Source: Cryobacterium luteum
GTDB lineage: Bacteria; Actinomycetota; Actinomycetes; Actinomycetales; Microbacteriaceae
Direction: 5' to 3'
DNA: 64,000 bases
Assembly (NCBI RefSeq): GCF_900110125.1
Contig: NZ_FOCN01000011.1
Span: 1 to 64,000, forward strand
Shown: positions 14,241 to 25,916 of the stretch, piece after piece
Layout: the number at the start of each line of letters is the position of its first letter
Numbering within the stretch: the stretch's first letter is position 1
Position numbers and translations under genes: made by a program
The notes under the pieces: model-generated
The model's input: the letters and a program-made list of their open reading frames with translations, nothing else
What the model was told of the DNA's origin: nothing
Databases searched by the model: none

Positions 14241-16627
14241 GCGTGTCGTCCTGTGGGAGTGTCGGTGGCGCGTCGATTGCCTTCGGCGGGGATCAGCAGC
14301 GCCACCGGGTAACGCGCGAGCAGGTCGGCGACGCGCAGGATCGGACCCGTGAAACGTTCCCCGGTGAGCACGTCCATGTAGCCGCGTCCGGCGACGCCGA
14401 TCGTTGTGTTTCCCCAGCCACCACCGGCCAGCAGTCCGATCGGTAGCCGAGTGGCCAGGGTGATCGCTCCTCCACGATCGAACGCCACGGCATGGGTGGC
14501 GGCTGCTCCGAAAACGGGCACGGCGGCGTAGCGGGTGAAGAGCTCTGCCCGATCGCGCCGCAGGCGCAGTGCCCGGCACGTGACCAATAGTTTGGCTGCG
14601 CCGGTCTCATCGACCGGAGGGAGCCATCCGCTGTCGATGCGGGCGAGCAGCCGCTGGCGCAACTCATAGTCGACCGAGCGCCGGTTGTCGGGGTCGACGA
14701 GTGAAGATTCCCAGAGCTCGCTGCCCTGATATACGTCGGGTACGCCCGGCATGGTCAGTTGCATCAGTTTGAGCGAGAGCGAATTGCTCCAGCCGGCCGG
14801 CTGCACCCGAGAGACCAGGTTGGTAGCGAGGTCGCGGGTGGGACCGGGCTCGGTGACGGCCGTGACGAGGTGGTCGAGTTTGGTTTCGAATTCGATGTTC
14901 TGGCTCGTCCAGGTGGTGGAGGTGCCGGCCTCGCGCGCCGCCTTGAGCGCGTAGGCCGAGAGTCGTTCCCGGCCGGCCGGCCAGGCGCCGATGATCGCCT
15001 GCCACAGCAGGTTCTCGAAGGGCGCATCCCCGAGCGGATGCGCCGCCCGCAGCTGTTCCAGGGCTACCTCCCACTCGGCGGGGATCTCGGCGAGCACCGA
15101 GATGCGCGCTCGCACGTCTTCGCCACGTTTGGTGTCGTGGGTCGACAAGGTCGTCATGGAGTGTGGAAATCCGGCCTGCCGGGTGCGCTGTCGGTGGTGG
15201 AACTCGGCAAGAGTCACCGTGAACTCGTCGGGATCGGCGCCGACCTCATTGAGCGAGGTCAGCCGGCTGAACCGATAGTAGGCGCGGTCTTCGACGCCCT
15301 TGGCCATCACCATGCCCGAGGTCTGTTGAAAGCGCATCGCGGCCGGATGCCCCGGGTCGCCGAGGAGCGGCAACAGCCGGTTGAGCTCAGCCGCAAGCTC
15401 CGGGCGGTGGGCGGCCGATCGGCGCGCCGCCTCCTGCAGGCTCTCCAGCCCCAGCGGGAGGTAGGAGCGGTAGACCGGAAACCAGGCCAGCAGGTCGGCC
15501 AGGGCCTCGGCGGTGAGGTCGGCAATGACGTCATCTGCCGCGCTGTTGGGCAGGAGCCGGGCGATGCGCTGTACCTCGGAGTGCAGGATGCCGTCGGCCA
15601 CGTCGCGTTTGTTGCGATAGACCAGAGTCGCCCAGGTGGCGGCTGGATCGCCGTGCAGGCGGGATTCGAGGGCGTCGAGGGCGTCTCGCCCAGCGGGATC
15701 GACGAGTACCCGGTCGACGTCGGCGAGGGCGTCATATCCGGTCGTGCCGGCCGTTGCCCAGCTCGTTGGCAGTTGCTCGGGCCCCTCCAGAATCTTCTCC
15801 ACCAGCACGTAGCAGCCGTTCGTGGCCAGGCGCAGTGCTTCGAGGTAACCGGCCGGATCGGCGAGGCCGTCGGGATGATCGACCCGCAGCCCTTGCACAA
15901 GACCCTCCCGCAGCCAGCGCAGAATCTCGCGGTGCGACTCTTCGAATACCCACGGCACCTCTACCCGGATACCGGCGAGGCTGTTCACGGCAAAAAAGCG
16001 GCGGTAGTTCAACTCGGCGTCGGCCCGACGCCAGTTCACGAGCTCGTAGTGCTGACGCTCGTGTACCTCGGCCGGGCTCGCCCCGTCGTCGGCGGTTCCA
16101 GCGGCGACGGGAAAGCGGTTGTCGAAATAGCGCAATTCGCCGTCGACGAGCTCCAGCCGGTCGAGCTCGGCAGGCCCATCTCCGAGTACAGGGATGCGAA
16201 TCTTTCCGTGCCCGAACGCCCAGTCAACGTCGAAGGCCTCGGCGTAGCGCGACTGTTGGCCGTTCTGCAGCAGGTCCCACCACCACGAGTTGTGACGCGG
16301 CGTCGCGACTCCCATGTGGTTGGGCACGATGTCGACGAGCACGCCTAGCCCGGCCCGGTGCGCAGCCCCAGAGAGTCGGTCGAGCGCCTCCGCCCCACCG
16401 CGTTCGGGATCGACGACTGAGTGGTCCACGACGTCGTACCCGTGGTCGGATCCGGCTTCGGCCTGCAGCAGCGGCGACAGGTAGATCCAGTCGGCGCCGA
16501 GATCGCGAAGGTAGCCGACCAGGCTCGCGGCGGCATCGAGGTCGAAGCCCGCCGTGATCTGCAGGCGGTAGGTGGAGAGCGGGACGGCCACGGGTCCCGT
16601 CGCCGTTGAATCTGTGTCGAAGGTCAC
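14237..16627 (-). CDS. treY: Malto-oligosyltrehalose synthase
   Basis: The 796-residue GH13 enzyme turns the reducing-end alpha-1,4 bond of maltodextrin into the alpha,alpha-1,1 bond of trehalose. Visible landmarks are [20 protein letters not shown] and [18 protein letters not shown] at the N-terminus, [42 protein letters not shown] (nucleophile region), [14 protein letters not shown] (acid) and [15 protein letters not shown] (third acidic residue). Length is normal for TreY. GTG at 16627 follows a TGAGG element formed partly by the treX stop; only 10 bases separate the two genes. The product feeds TreZ directly. Confidence 0.95.
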   Translation of the reverse strand: MTFDTDSTATGPVAVPLSTYRLQITAGFDLDAAASLVGYLRDLGADWIYLSPLLQAEAGSDHGYDVVDHSVVDPERGGAEALDRLSGAAHRAGLGVLVDIVPNHMGVATPRHNSWWWDLLQNGQQSRYAEAFDVDWAFGHGKIRIPVLGDGPAELDRLELVDGELRYFDNRFPVAAGTADDGASPAEVHERQHYELVNWRRADAELNYRRFFAVNSLAGIRVEVPWVFEESHREILRWLREGLVQGLRVDHPDGLADPAGYLEALRLATNGCYVLVEKILEGPEQLPTSWATAGTTGYDALADVDRVLVDPAGRDALDALESRLHGDPAATWATLVYRNKRDVADGILHSEVQRIARLLPNSAADDVIADLTAEALADLLAWFPVYRSYLPLGLESLQEAARRSAAHRPELAAELNRLLPLLGDPGHPAAMRFQQTSGMVMAKGVEDRAYYRFSRLTSLNEVGADPDEFTVTLAEFHHRQRTRQAGFPHSMTTLSTHDTKRGEDVRARISVLAEIPAEWEVALEQLRAAHPLGDAPFENLLWQAIIGAWPAGRERLSAYALKAAREAGTSTTWTSQNIEFETKLDHLVTAVTEPGPTRDLATNLVSRVQPAGWSNSLSLKLMQLTMPGVPDVYQGSELWESSLVDPDNRRSVDYELRQRLLARIDSGWLPPVDETGAAKLLVTCRALRLRRDRAELFTRYAAVPVFGAAATHAVAFDRGGAITLATRLPIGLLAGGGWGNTTIGVAGRGYMDVLTGERFTGPILRVADLLARYPVALLIPAEGNRRATDTPTGRHA

Positions 16628-16637
16628 CGGCCCGGCC

Positions 16638-18824
<2,187 letters not shown>

Positions 18825-18970
18825 GAGACTCCTCGAAAAGAAGGTGGGACACGGTCAATGCACGAGCAGCGACATAGCACCGCGCTGCGGGTGACCGAAT
18901 CGCGCTTGGAGAATACGCTACAGGCATCCGCTGACATATCCGGTCACCCGGGCCCCACCCCGCGAAAAAG

Positions 18971-19006
18971 GCCCGGCCCTGCAAGAATGCCCGGCCCTGC
19001 AAGAAT
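18971..19006. repeat. 18-bp perfect tandem duplication
   Basis: GCCCGGCCCTGCAAGAAT occurs twice head to tail, 42 bp before the start of the next gene. It lies in the 223-bp divergent gap between treX and the small membrane protein, so it may be part of a leader or control region. Nothing else was recognised in this gap. Confidence 0.85.
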
Positions 19007-19047
19007 GGAGTGGTGCCATCGGCGGCGCCACGAGGACGGGAGTCACC

Positions 19048-19446
19048 ATGACAGAATCTGAGCTCATCGGCCACTGGGTCAAAGCGCGGGCGCACATCAT
19101 CGCGTCTCAGGCAGCCCCGACCTTTCTCCTGACTGCCATCGTCGGCTTTCTCGCCCTCGGCCTCCCGACCGCCGACCTGAGCGTGCGCATTGCCGCGGCG
19201 GGTATTCTGCTGGCGTCGGGAATCTTCGGTGCACTCGCGCAGATTTCCGCCGCGAATGAGGGGCTTGCCGTCATCGCCGACCTGCGCGCCCTGGAAACAC
19301 CCGGCTCGCTCGCCCGATGCGTCGTGGCCATGGCTCGGTGGGTGAATGTCGTGCGCTACGTCACTCCGGCGATCTTCGTCATCGTTTACGTGGCCTTGCT
19401 GGCATCGCTCTTCTTCAGCGCCCCGGCTCTGCACTTCGGTCGCTGA
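19048..19446 (+). CDS. Small integral membrane protein, unknown function
   Basis: The 132-residue protein has three clear transmembrane helices (APTFLLTAIVGFLALGL, IAAAGILLASGIFGALAQI, VTPAIFVIVYVALLASLFF) linked by short loops, and a soluble N-terminus. ACGGGAG precedes the ATG by 6 bases. No family is recognised. It is divergent from treX and convergent with the PGPGW protein. Codon use and length look like a real gene, but no function can be inferred. Confidence 0.65.
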   Translation: MTESELIGHWVKARAHIIASQAAPTFLLTAIVGFLALGLPTADLSVRIAAAGILLASGIFGALAQISAANEGLAVIADLRALETPGSLARCVVAMARWVNVVRYVTPAIFVIVYVALLASLFFSAPALHFGR

Positions 19447-19483
19447 CGGCCCGGCTCTCTCGGCGGTACCTCACCCGGGGGCA

Positions 19484-19825
19484 TCAGGCGGAGCTCGACA
19501 CCCGGCGCTCGCGGCGAGCTCGCCACCACGCCCACGCCCGCGTCACGATGCGTTTGAAGAATTCGCCCACCCGACGGGCCGCGGCGAACTCCGTTCCAAG
19601 TACGGCGAGGCCTAGAAAGACGATGAGCCAGCCGGGACCCGGCAGGGGAATGAGCACGACGCCGATCACGATGATGATCGTGCCGAGCAGCCCAACGCCA
19701 AGGCGATAAGCGAACAGCAGGTAGGGGTGCCCGTCTACCCAGGCACGCGTGCGACGCAGAACACGACGCACCGGATGCCGCGGATCGCTTCCGCTGGCCA
19801 TATCCCGGGACAGATGCTCAGACAT
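19484..19825 (-). CDS. TIGR02611/PGPGW family membrane protein
   Basis: This 113-residue protein carries the family hallmark PLPGPGW within a hydrophobic pair: RLGVGLLGTIIIVIGVVLIPLPGPGWLIVFLGLAVLGTEF, two transmembrane segments split by the Pro-Gly turn. An Arg-rich cytoplasmic tail follows (RAWAWWRARRERR). Members are common in actinobacteria and have no known role. The ATG at 19825 is favoured over an upstream TTG. It sits alone between convergent and tandem neighbours. Confidence 0.8.
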   Translation of the reverse strand: MSEHLSRDMASGSDPRHPVRRVLRRTRAWVDGHPYLLFAYRLGVGLLGTIIIVIGVVLIPLPGPGWLIVFLGLAVLGTEFAAARRVGEFFKRIVTRAWAWWRARRERRVSSSA

Positions 19826-19870
19826 GCACCCCAATCTAAGCCCGCTTTCTGGGAGGTCACCTCCAAGGAA

Positions 19871-20272
19871 CTAAACGGCCGAACTATCCGGCAAGGAATC
19901 AAGGTAATACCACCGGTGGTCAGTTTTGCGAAAGCGGCTGACTTCGTGTTGCTGTGCTGCAATTCCGTTCTCCCGGTAATGAGCGATGAATTCCACGACT
20001 CCTGCGTTATCGAGCAGACCGCCGCGTTCGGTGCGCACGATATCGAGCCGCCGCCACGATATCGCCGCATCCAATTCGAGTCGCTCCGGTCTGGTGAGCG
20101 GATGCCACGATTTCAGCAGATACTGTACGTCACCGTAGGCAAAGGCGCTATACCGCGAACGCATAAGCCACTCGGCTGTGGGCGATTGGGCTGCATCGAT
20201 ATGAAAACGTGCGCAGCACACCGAATAGGTGTCCCCGCTCAGGCAGGGACACCGTTCATCCTGGTGATTCAT
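19871..20272 (-). CDS. YchJ-like (UPF0225) SEC-C motif protein
   Basis: The 133-residue product starts with a metal-binding SEC-C motif (CPCLSGDTYSVCCARFH, four Cys and a His) and continues with the YchJ core: AEWLMRSRYSAFAYGDVQYLLKSWHP and FIAHYRENG, ending HRWYYLDS. The core has an NTF2-like fold. Function is unknown. The chosen ATG begins right before the SEC-C motif; no strong ribosome binding site is seen, so the start is a little uncertain. Confidence 0.85.
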   Translation of the reverse strand: MNHQDERCPCLSGDTYSVCCARFHIDAAQSPTAEWLMRSRYSAFAYGDVQYLLKSWHPLTRPERLELDAAISWRRLDIVRTERGGLLDNAGVVEFIAHYRENGIAAQQHEVSRFRKTDHRWYYLDSLPDSSAV

Positions 20273-20315
20273 GGCCGGTGAAGCTGAGCTCAGGAAGGCT
20301 GGAGCCTGCGGGCCT

Positions 20316-20660
20316 CTACTTGGCCTGAGCGTTTGCGTAGGCCTCGCGTACGGTTCCCGCAATGCGCCCGCGATCGGACACCTGAACGTCGTTGGCGGCC
20401 GCCCAGGCCCGGATGGCCTGCAGCTCGGCGCGGTCGGAACCGGCCGAACCGGCAGCGCGCGGCTTGGCGGGAACATAACCCACGCGCCGCGATACGTTGA
20501 TATACGGTTTCACGGCCGCGCGAAATTCAGCGAGGTTTTCTGCGGACAGATCAATCTCATAGGAGTCTCCGTCAAACGTGTACGAAACGGTAGCTCCGGA
20601 GCCATTCTCGATAACGGTGCCGTCAAGGTCATCCAGCAGTTGAACCGTGGTCTTCTTCAT
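20316..20660 (-). CDS. lsr2: Lsr2-like nucleoid-associated protein
   Basis: The 114-residue protein follows Lsr2 architecture: an N-terminal beta dimerisation domain (KTTVQLLDDLDGTVIENG...TVSYTFDGDSYEIDLS) and a C-terminal DNA-binding domain of about 40 residues with an RGR minor-groove hook (VSDRGRIAGTVREAY). Lsr2 bridges and silences AT-rich, often foreign, DNA in actinobacteria. The ATG at 20660 has TGGAGAA upstream. The region before it is notably AT-rich for this window and holds a short direct repeat, fitting the known habit of Lsr2 genes to control themselves, which is inference here. Confidence 0.9.
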   Translation of the reverse strand: MKKTTVQLLDDLDGTVIENGSGATVSYTFDGDSYEIDLSAENLAEFRAAVKPYINVSRRVGYVPAKPRAAGSAGSDRAELQAIRAWAAANDVQVSDRGRIAGTVREAYANAQAK

Positions 20661-20686
20661 TCTGAAATTCTCCAATGGGGTGTCGA

Positions 20687-20709
20687 ATACATTCGGGATG
20701 GATACATTC
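20687..20709. repeat. Direct repeat ATACATTC in the lsr2 upstream region
   Basis: Two copies of ATACATTC start 15 bp apart (20687 and 20702) within the AT-rich leader of the lsr2 gene, 27 to 50 bp before its ATG. They may be part of a promoter or an autoregulatory site. Confidence 0.5.
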
Positions 20710-20905
20710 GCATGTGGCATTAGCCACTAACGAATTATCGCTGGCCATACCGCTTTTGCGATACCCGCCACGCGATATTTCTTTTTGCCTCCACCTTTCC
20801 GGCACCGCCCACAGGTCGGCTCTGCTTCCTGCGCGGTTTCCCGAACGTTCCGCAGCATCCGCTCCGAAAAAATATCGGAAAGAATATTTAGCACAGCGTC
20901 GCAGG

Positions 20906-20935
20906 CACAAAAAAATAACCCCGACATTGTCGGGG
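20906..20935 (-). terminator. Rho-independent terminator of the tRNA-Ala transcript
   Basis: On the minus strand CCCCGAC and GTCGGGG pair across a 3-base loop, followed by TTATTTTTTT, a textbook U-tract. It ends about 13 bases after the encoded CCA of tRNA-Ala. Confidence 0.9.
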
Positions 20936-20947
20936 CTACTTCTTCTT

Positions 20948-21023
20948 TGGTGGATCCGAGGGGATTCGAACCCCTGACCCCCTGCATGCCATGCAGGTGC
21001 GCTACCAGCTGCGCCACGGACCC
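20948..21023 (-). tRNA. tRNA-Ala (anticodon GGC)
   Basis: The 76-nt gene folds as a cloverleaf: acceptor GGGTCCG with CGGATCC (one G-T pair), D stem GCGC, anticodon stem CCTGC/GCAGG with loop ATGGCAT (GGC anticodon), T arm GGGTTCGAATCCCC-like, discriminator A and an encoded 3' CCA. It reads GCC and GCT codons, heavily used here. The gene is followed by its own strong terminator. Confidence 0.95.
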
Positions 21024-21096
21024 AGATTGCTGTTCCGAATCTCTCCGAAACAACTTTGTTAGCTTACAACACAGAATGTGATCTGCGAAACCAAAG

Positions 21097-21510
21097 CTAC
21101 TCCGCGACCTCATCGGAGACCGCGTCGGCCGCGTTTTCTGCCGCCACCTTCGACGGGATACCGGTCGGGATAACCGGGCAGTCTTTCCAAAGGCGCTCGA
21201 GGGAGTAGTACTGACGCTCCTCCTCGTGGAAGACGTGAACAACCAGGTCGCCGAAGTCCACGAGCACCCAGCGGCCGGCAGCGCGCCCTTCGCGGCGCAG
21301 CGGCTTATGGCCGGCCTCGATGAGCTTGTCTTCGATCTCACCGGCGATGGCGACGACGTTGCGCTCGGAGCGCCCCGTGACGATGAAGAAGATGTCGGCC
21401 AGGGGAAGCGGGTTCGAGACGTCGAGGGCAACCAGGTCTTCTCCTCCCTTCGAGTCGGCGGCGGCGACAGCGATGGAGAGCAGCTCGAGTGCGTGAGGTG
21501 AAGTGGTCAT
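21097..21510 (-). CDS. rsfS: Ribosome silencing factor RsfS
   Basis: The 137-residue protein has the RsfS/Iojap core: GEDLVALDVSNPLPLADIFFIVTGRSERNVVAIAGEIEDKL, then GRWVLVDFGDLVVHVFHEEERQYYSLERLW. RsfS binds L14 of the large subunit and blocks joining of the subunits under poor nutrition. AAGGA precedes the ATG. It lies in the nadD, membrane-linker protein, rsfS order that is common in this group. A short acidic, Ala-rich tail ends the protein. Confidence 0.95.
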   Translation of the reverse strand: MTTSPHALELLSIAVAAADSKGGEDLVALDVSNPLPLADIFFIVTGRSERNVVAIAGEIEDKLIEAGHKPLRREGRAAGRWVLVDFGDLVVHVFHEEERQYYSLERLWKDCPVIPTGIPSKVAAENAADAVSDEVAE

Positions 21511-21634
21511 GAATGAATCCTTGAGATTGTGCCCCGGGGCGTGAATGCGCTCGCGGCGATGATAAGGGGAAACAACGACGGCGAGCCACATAGGCTCGCG
21601 AAGCAGAAATGGGTGGGGCGGGTACCGGAGGCCA

Positions 21635-22714
21635 CTAGTAAGCGCCCGAGAGATAGCCGATGACGAACAGCGCCAGTACGCCGACCGCCAGAACAGCCGT
21701 TGCGATGACCGAGATCATGGGAAGCGACGCGCGCTGTTTCTTCGGCGGGGTCAACATGCCCCGTGTGGAAGCGTGGGTGCTAACCGCACGACTTGCGCTG
21801 ACCGGAGCCGAATCCCCACCCAGCTGATCGGCGTCGAGCTGGTCCATCATGTGGTCCATCTCCGACGAATCAAACAGGTTCGGGTGAGCACCGGTCGAAC
21901 CAAGACTGCGCGGCAGATCGAACGACCCGGTGATCATGATCTCACCGGTGTTGGAGATTGGGCTTGCACTGCTGGGCTGGTGGGGTATGGATGGCAGAAT
22001 CAGCGCATTCGTGGTGGTGGGAATGCCACCGGCCCCGATTCCGCGGTTGATCAGTTCGTCGAGCGACTGGTCGGGCTGCGACAGATCGACCCGCGGTGTA
22101 TCCGCGTCGACGGACCAGTGCCCGATGGGCGGTGTCCAGGCGGAAGTCGCACTGGACCGCTCCTCGTGCGGCCGGATCGGTTCGGGCACGACCGGTTCGG
22201 GCACGATCGGTTCGGGCTCGATCGGTTCAGCCGCGATCGGTTCGGCATACATCTGTTCGGGTTCAACGAGCGGAGCAGCGGTGGACTGGGTCGGCTCGGG
22301 CTCGATCAGCTCCGCCTCGACCAGCTCGGAATCTGAGGGTGCAGCTGCGGCCGGGGCAGCGTCGGGCTTTGCCAGTTCTTCCCGCGCGTGCAGGGCGCGC
22401 AGTTCCCGGCGGCTCAGGATGTGCGGCGCCGAACTCACCGCGGTGGGCTCGTTCGGGTGTGCTGGCTCTGTGGCCTCGATCGACGGCGACTCAGCCTCGG
22501 CGTCCGACTCGGAAATGGAATGGTGCCGACTCGAACGTCGTGATGACGCCGAGGTTGATGCAGCGAAGGATGCCGGGCGAAGCGCGGCCGGAGCCAGCAC
22601 CGGAACGTCCAGCGTGGGAATGGCCTCGTTGACGAGGACACCGTCGTCACCCTGGCTGCGGGCACGCTCACGCGCCTGACGTCGGCTGAGCGGCTGAGGG
22701 TCTCCCAACGTCAT
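21635..22714 (-). CDS. Membrane-anchored low-complexity protein between nadD and rsfS
   Basis: The 359-residue protein has a short basic N-terminal motif ([13 protein letters not shown]) that recurs near residue 110 ([14 protein letters not shown]), a long Ala/Pro/Glu-rich disordered middle with pentad repeats (xEPIx), an LDQLINRG-like patch, and one C-terminal transmembrane helix ([25 protein letters not shown]) with almost nothing after it. It is therefore probably a tail-anchored cytoplasmic protein. The ATG overlaps the nadD stop by four bases, indicating translational coupling. Function is unknown; the position suggests some tie to cell envelope or division, without proof. Confidence 0.75.
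   Translation of the reverse strand: MTLGDPQPLSRRQARERARSQGDDGVLVNEAIPTLDVPVLAPAALRPASFAASTSASSRRSSRHHSISESDAEAESPSIEATEPAHPNEPTAVSSAPHILSRRELRALHAREELAKPDAAPAAAAPSDSELVEAELIEPEPTQSTAAPLVEPEQMYAEPIAAEPIEPEPIVPEPVVPEPIRPHEERSSATSAWTPPIGHWSVDADTPRVDLSQPDQSLDELINRGIGAGGIPTTTNALILPSIPHQPSSASPISNTGEIMITGSFDLPRSLGSTGAHPNLFDSSEMDHMMDQLDADQLGGDSAPVSASRAVSTHASTRGMLTPPKKQRASLPMISVIATAVLAVGVLALFVIGYLSGAY
22175..22249 (-). repeat. 15-bp in-frame repeat, five copies
   Basis: Five units of the plus-strand form GATCGGTTCGGGCAC, with up to four changes in the last ones, encode Pro-Ile/Val-x-Pro/Ala-Glu pentads of the membrane-anchored protein. The period keeps the reading frame. Confidence 0.85.
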
Positions 22715-23304
22715 GCCACACTCCGATACAGATGATGCTTTGAGATGTACTGGACGACCCCGTCGGGAACCAGATACCAGACCGGGAATCCCCGATTGAC
22801 CCGTGCCCGGCAGTCAGTGGACGAAATAGCCAGTGCCGGAACTTCCAATAAGCTTACGTCCTGGTTCGGCAAACCCGAAACGCTCAGCTCATGGCCCGGA
22901 CGACTCACAGCGACGAAGTGCGCCAGCTGCCAGAGCTCGCGCACATCTTTCCAGCCGAGAATCTGGGTGATCGCATCCGCTCCGGTAATGAAGAACAGCT
23001 CCGCGCCGGGCCGTTCCTCGTGCAGGTCGCGCAGCGTGTCAATGGTGTACGTCGGCCCCACACGGTCGATATCGACTCGACTCACGGTGAACCGCGGATT
23101 GGACGCGGTTGCGATCACGGTCATCAGGTACCGATGTTCGCCGCGGGTCACCCCGCTCTTCTGCCAGGGCTGGCCGGTCGGCACGAAAATGACCTCGTCG
23201 AGGTCAAAACTCTGCGCGACCTCACTGGCAGCAACGAGGTGCCCATGGTGAATGGGGTCGAACGTTCCGCCCATTACGCCGATGCGCGGCCGTCGAACTG
23301 TCAC
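22711..23304 (-). CDS. nadD: Nicotinate-nucleotide adenylyltransferase
   Basis: This 197-residue enzyme makes deamido-NAD from nicotinate mononucleotide and ATP. The nucleotidyltransferase motif is [12 protein letters not shown] with its catalytic HxGH pair, and the C-terminal ISSTDCRAR motif is present, together with [10 protein letters not shown] and [17 protein letters not shown] start is used and it lies 15 bases after the preceding small membrane gene. Its stop overlaps the next gene by four bases. Confidence 0.95.
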   Translation of the reverse strand: MTVRRPRIGVMGGTFDPIHHGHLVAASEVAQSFDLDEVIFVPTGQPWQKSGVTRGEHRYLMTVIATASNPRFTVSRVDIDRVGPTYTIDTLRDLHEERPGAELFFITGADAITQILGWKDVRELWQLAHFVAVSRPGHELSVSGLPNQDVSLLEVPALAISSTDCRARVNRGFPVWYLVPDGVVQYISKHHLYRSVA

Positions 23305-23319
23305 GGTAAGACCAGGCTT

Positions 23320-23535
23320 CTAGTGGCCACCGGAAGTGGACGTACCGCTGTGTCCGCCGTGCGCTGCGGCGTAGGCGTCAGCCTTGCCGCTGTGGCGGTT
23401 GGCGACCTCGCGAAAGCTCCACAGCACAACGCCGAGGGCCAGAAACAGCACGGCGGCGACCATCGGGTAGACGATGAGCGGCAACGGGAGGGCGATGTGC
23501 TCGACCTCGGTCAGCACGGCACTCAGAAAATACAT
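23320..23535 (-). CDS. Small single-pass membrane protein with His/Gly tail
   Basis: The 71-residue product starts at an ATG preceded by GGAG. It has one long hydrophobic helix (ALPLPLIVYPMVAAVLFLALGVVLW) with the outer side at the N-terminus, then SFREVANRHSGKAD and a Gly-His-Ser tail. It lies between proA and nadD, in the same direction, as in related actinobacteria. Function is unknown; the tail could bind metal but that is speculation. Confidence 0.75.
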   Translation of the reverse strand: MYFLSAVLTEVEHIALPLPLIVYPMVAAVLFLALGVVLWSFREVANRHSGKADAYAAAHGGHSGTSTSGGH

Positions 23536-23652
23536 CGGTTCTCCATTCACGGGCCACGGGGTCAGGCGCGGCTTGAGGCGGCTGCGACGGGTCGCGGGCC
23601 TGACGGCTCACGCCGTCGCCCTATTCTAGCCGGACCCCGGCGTCGTCCGAAC

Positions 23653-24945
23653 TCAGGCACGCACCTGTCCCGTGCCGCGCACGATCCATTTTGTGCTGGT
23701 CAGCTCGGGCAAACCCATGGGCCCTCTGGCATGCAGCTTCTGGGTGGAAATGCCCACCTCGGCGCCGAAGCCGAATTCGCCGCCGTCGGTGAACCGGGTC
23801 GAGGTATTGACCATGACCGCCGCCGAATCGACCTCGTTCAGGAATCGCTCGGCGTTCTGCAGATCGTTGGTGATGATCGACTCGGTGTGCCCGGTGGAAT
23901 AGCGACGAATGTGCTCGATGGCCTCGTCGAGCGAATCCACGATCGCCACCGAGATGTCCAGGCTCATGTGTTCCGTGCCCCAGTCGTCATCGGTTGCCGG
24001 GACCGCGGCGGGATAGAGGGCGCGCGCGCGAGCATCCGCGTGAATGGTGACACCGGATGCCGCGAGCTTGGCCAGCACATCGGGAAGCAGTCGTTCGGCC
24101 GCGCTGCGGTGCACGAGCAGAGTTTCCAGGGCGTTGCAGACGCTCGGCCGGTGAGTCTTGGAGTTGTGCACGATGTCGATCGCCCACTGCTTTGTCGCCG
24201 ACTCGTCGAGGAACACGTGCACGACGCCCGCACCGGTCTCGATGACCGGCACCTGGGACTCAGTCACCACGGTCTGGATGAGGTTCGCACTTCCCCGCGG
24301 TATGAGCACGTCGACGTAGCCGCGCGCTTTCATGAGCTCAGTGGCTCCGGCACGGCCGAAGGGATCGATAGTCTGCACCGAGTCGGGGTTGAGCCCGGCC
24401 GCGGTGAGGGCCGCCTGCACGAGATCAACGAGCACTCGGTTGCTGTTCTCCGCGGCTGAGCCGCCGCGGAGCACAACGGCATTGCCGCTCTTCAGCGCGA
24501 GGGCGGCGAGGTCCACGGTGACGTTGGGGCGAGCCTCATAGATGACGCCGATGACGCCGAAGGGAACACGCACCTGGCTGATCTTGATGCCGTTGGGCAG
24601 GCTGCTGCCGCGCACGACCTGACCGACCGGGTCGGTCAGCAGGGCGATCTGTTCGACGGAGTCGGCGAGGGCGGCGATGCGCGGCGCGTCGAGCTTGAGA
24701 CGGTCGAGCAGGCCGGCGGTGAGACCGTTGGTGGCCCCGGCTGCGAGATCGGCCTGGTTAGCCGTGACGATCTGGTCGACGTGGTCGCGCAGCGACTGAG
24801 CGACCAGTTTGAGTGCTGCGTTTTTCACCTGTGTCGGTGCGGAAGCGAGCGACAGCGAGGCGGTGCGGGCGGCCTCGAGGGTGGGCGTGAGCTGGGCGAC
24901 ATCGTTCAATGACTGCAACATGCCCTCCAGTTTACCGGAGGGCAT
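23653..24945 (-). CDS. proA: Glutamate-5-semialdehyde dehydrogenase (gamma-glutamyl phosphate reductase)
   Basis: The roughly 430-residue enzyme reduces gamma-glutamyl phosphate to glutamate semialdehyde for proline synthesis. Visible motifs are PVGQVVRGSSLPNGI, VPFGVIGVIYEARPNVTVD, KSGNAVVLRGGS, and the catalytic Cys in KTHRPSVCNALETLL; the C-terminus has FGFGAEVGISTQKLHARGPMGL. The start is uncertain: the ATG at 24945 has no ribosome binding site, and that at 24921 has GGAGG only two bases away. It follows the two proB genes by 22 bases in the same direction, so all belong to one proline operon downstream of obg. Confidence 0.95.
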   Translation of the reverse strand: MPSGKLEGMLQSLNDVAQLTPTLEAARTASLSLASAPTQVKNAALKLVAQSLRDHVDQIVTANQADLAAGATNGLTAGLLDRLKLDAPRIAALADSVEQIALLTDPVGQVVRGSSLPNGIKISQVRVPFGVIGVIYEARPNVTVDLAALALKSGNAVVLRGGSAAENSNRVLVDLVQAALTAAGLNPDSVQTIDPFGRAGATELMKARGYVDVLIPRGSANLIQTVVTESQVPVIETGAGVVHVFLDESATKQWAIDIVHNSKTHRPSVCNALETLLVHRSAAERLLPDVLAKLAASGVTIHADARARALYPAAVPATDDDWGTEHMSLDISVAIVDSLDEAIEHIRRYSTGHTESIITNDLQNAERFLNEVDSAAVMVNTSTRFTDGGEFGFGAEVGISTQKLHARGPMGLPELTSTKWIVRGTGQVRA

Positions 24946-24967
24946 GGGCAGGGACTATTTCGGCCGG

Positions 24968-25774
24968 CTAAGGCAGACGGAGGGCTGACGGTGCGGCCGA
25001 TGGTTCGAACCAGGTTCCGACCGGTTCTCCGCGCAGTGCCTCGGCCACCAGCCCGGTCGCGGTGACGAGCACGGCGGTACCGGCCTGAGCGGCGATCCGG
25101 GCGGCCGAAATCTTGGTGCTGGCTCCCCCGGTGCCAACACCGTTGACCTTGGTCGCGCCGAATTCCATACCGACGAGCGGATCACCGGAGGCGACGTGGC
25201 TGATGCGCTCGGCGCCGGGCAGGTGCGGCGGGCAGGTGTAGAGGGCATCGACGTCGCTGAGCAGCACGAGCAGGTCGGCACCGATCAGGATGGCGACGAG
25301 GGCGGCAAGCCGGTCGTTGTCGCCGAATCGGATCTCGTGCGTCGCCACCGTGTCGTTCTCGTTCACGATCGGCAGGATCCGCAGCGCCATCAAGCGTTCC
25401 ATCGCCCGCTGGGCGTTTCCGCGGTGGGTGGCATTGTCGAGATCGCTCGCCGTGAGCAGCACCTGTCCGGCGACGATGTCGTACCGGTCAAGGCTGTCCT
25501 GGTACCGAAAGATCAGCAGATTCTGGCCAACGGATGCCGCTGCCTGCTGGGTGGCCAGGTCGGTCGGCCGTTCCTGCAGTTGCAGGTACGGCATGCCGAT
25601 CGCAATCGCGCCCGATGACACCAGAATGACTTCGGTGCCGCGGCTGTGCGCTTCGGCGAGGGCGTCGACGAGCGGTGCGATCTGCCCGGCATTCTCACCG
25701 CTGATCGAGGAGGAACCGACCTTGACGACAATGCGTGCCGCCGAACGAACGGCGTGCTGCGACTGGGCCCTCAT
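24968..25774 (-). CDS. proB: Glutamate 5-kinase, second paralogue
   Basis: The 268-residue protein is a full amino-acid kinase domain without the C-terminal PUA domain: VVKVGSSSISGENAGQI, VSSGAIAIGMPYLQL, FRYQDSLDRY, PIVNENDTVATHEIRFGDNDRLAA, LLSDVDALYTCPPHLPGA and VGTGGASTKISAARIAA. All nucleotide and glutamate binding motifs are kept, so it is probably active. It is clearly related to, but diverged from, the glutamate 5-kinase at 26063-26869, with similar blocks throughout. The start at 25774 mirrors the N-terminus of its paralogue; no good ribosome binding site is seen. The long upstream open frame runs through the proB-derived 73-bp repeats in another phase and is not coding. The 25775-25916 stretch has no recognised signal. 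Confidence 0.9.
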   Translation of the reverse strand: MRAQSQHAVRSAARIVVKVGSSSISGENAGQIAPLVDALAEAHSRGTEVILVSSGAIAIGMPYLQLQERPTDLATQQAAASVGQNLLIFRYQDSLDRYDIVAGQVLLTASDLDNATHRGNAQRAMERLMALRILPIVNENDTVATHEIRFGDNDRLAALVAILIGADLLVLLSDVDALYTCPPHLPGAERISHVASGDPLVGMEFGATKVNGVGTGGASTKISAARIAAQAGTAVLVTATGLVAEALRGEPVGTWFEPSAAPSALRLP

Positions 25775-25916
25775 CGGCGGAGGCTGGTTCGGCCGACGAT
25801 ACTCACGCTGAAACCATTGACGACGCGCAACCCCACAAGCAACTGGCCCTCCGGCAAGAATTCTGGACGCGTAGTGCGACCATCGGCAGTTTAGCGCAGC
25901 CGACCCGCACGCCTGA

